From Bradyrhizobium sp. 149 (GTDB taxonomy: Bacteria; Pseudomonadota; Alphaproteobacteria; Rhizobiales; Xanthobacteraceae), in the NCBI RefSeq assembly GCF_023073915.1, contig NZ_JADPKK010000022.1, positions 868,001 through 932,000 of the forward strand: DNA of 64,000 nt, written 5' to 3'. Each line of letters opens with the position of its first letter. Within the stretch, counting starts at the first letter, position 1. Shown one piece after another: positions 63,753 to 64,000 of the stretch. The notes below the pieces were generated by a model. That model ran no database searches, was not told where the DNA came from, and worked only from the letters and a program-made list of their open reading frames with translations. The position numbers were made by a program, and so were the translations under genes.

Positions 63753-64000
63753 ATGACATCGCCTGAGGATTTTTCCCGGCTGCAATCCGCCATGAGCCAG
63801 ACGGTCAAGGCGCATTGGAAGGCTTTCCTGTTCGAAGGCATCCTGCTTGTGGTGCTGGGCCTTGCCGCACTGATCCTGCCGCCGCTCGCAAGCCTTGCGA
63901 TTGCGATCTTCCTCGGCTGGATGTTCCTGATCAGCGGCATCGGCGGATTGATCGCCACCTATTGGGCACGCAGCACGCCGGGCTTCTGGTGGTCGCTGAT
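63753..64000 (+). CDS. HdeD (DUF308) family protein, cut by window edge
   Basis: The first 82 codons of a membrane protein: a polar start (MTSPEDFSRLQSAMSQTV), then WKAFLFEGILLVVLGLAALI and SLAIAIFLGWMFLISGIGGL, the first hairpin of HdeD/DUF308 proteins. The gene runs past base 64000. It is the second family member here besides 31842-32441. Confidence 0.78.
   Translation, partial: MTSPEDFSRLQSAMSQTVKAHWKAFLFEGILLVVLGLAALILPPLASLAIAIFLGWMFLISGIGGLIATYWARSTPGFWWSL

Noticed and set aside
1..64000. tRNA, rRNA, CRISPR, insertion sequence or prophage
   Set aside because: No cloverleaf, rRNA-like run, spaced direct repeats, transposase or integrase frame was recognised by eye.

Overview
The window reads as chromosome of a Bradyrhizobium-type alphaproteobacterium. 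This is inferred from high GC and GC-rich third codon positions, FixL/FixJ-like two-component genes, many small exported proteins of the rhizobial kind, and above all a locus laid out like the rpoH-associated ragAB-rpoH-ragCD genes known from Bradyrhizobium japonicum. No rRNA, tRNA, CRISPR array, insertion sequence or phage gene was seen.

Layout. 0.3-7.1 kb: two AraC-type regulators with nearly the same DNA-binding domain flank a PAS histidine kinase, a FixJ-like regulator and a receiver-only protein. 7.2-14.5 kb: a complete biotin-independent malonate decarboxylase operon on the minus strand (mdcA-C-D-E-G-B, an auxin-efflux-family carrier, mdcH), led by a 73-residue ORF coupled to mdcA. 14.6-21.4 kb: an exported hydrolase, small exported proteins, a periplasmic adaptor and an MdtB/MuxB-like RND pump, then a decayed thioesterase gene. 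21.6-23.7 kb: an orphan histidine kinase related to the first. 23.7-35 kb: respiration and stress genes: a YdeP-type molybdopterin oxidoreductase divergent from a Tat-exported oxalate decarboxylase, a cyanide-insensitive-type bd oxidase, FdhD, DUF1275, HdeD, Dps, cytochrome b561 and a catalase-family peroxidase. 35.2-37.1 kb: an SDR and its AraC regulator.

37.4-48.4 kb holds three paralogous STAND-type regulators of about 970 residues (OmpR-type winged helix, NB-ARC ATPase, TPR-like C-terminus) with three tiny exported proteins between them. A collapsed ABC-transporter binding-protein gene follows. 49.1-57.4 kb is the rag-like operon: response regulator, sensor kinase, sigma-32-like RpoH, RND pump, adaptor and a Pro/Ser/Thr-rich exported protein. 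57.9-64 kb is a run of small exported, membrane or zinc-binding proteins, a PilZ protein, a PrsW-family protease and a truncated HdeD gene at the edge.

How the genes may work together. The mdc operon can split malonate to acetate and CO2. Oxalate decarboxylase would give periplasmic formate and CO2; the neighbouring molybdopterin enzyme, FdhD and the bd oxidase could handle formate and electrons, but that link is inference. Both RND loci lack an outer-membrane channel gene and both carry a low-complexity exported protein beside the adaptor. The most unusual region is the STAND triplet with its exported miniproteins; the rag-like operon is the best anchored in earlier work.
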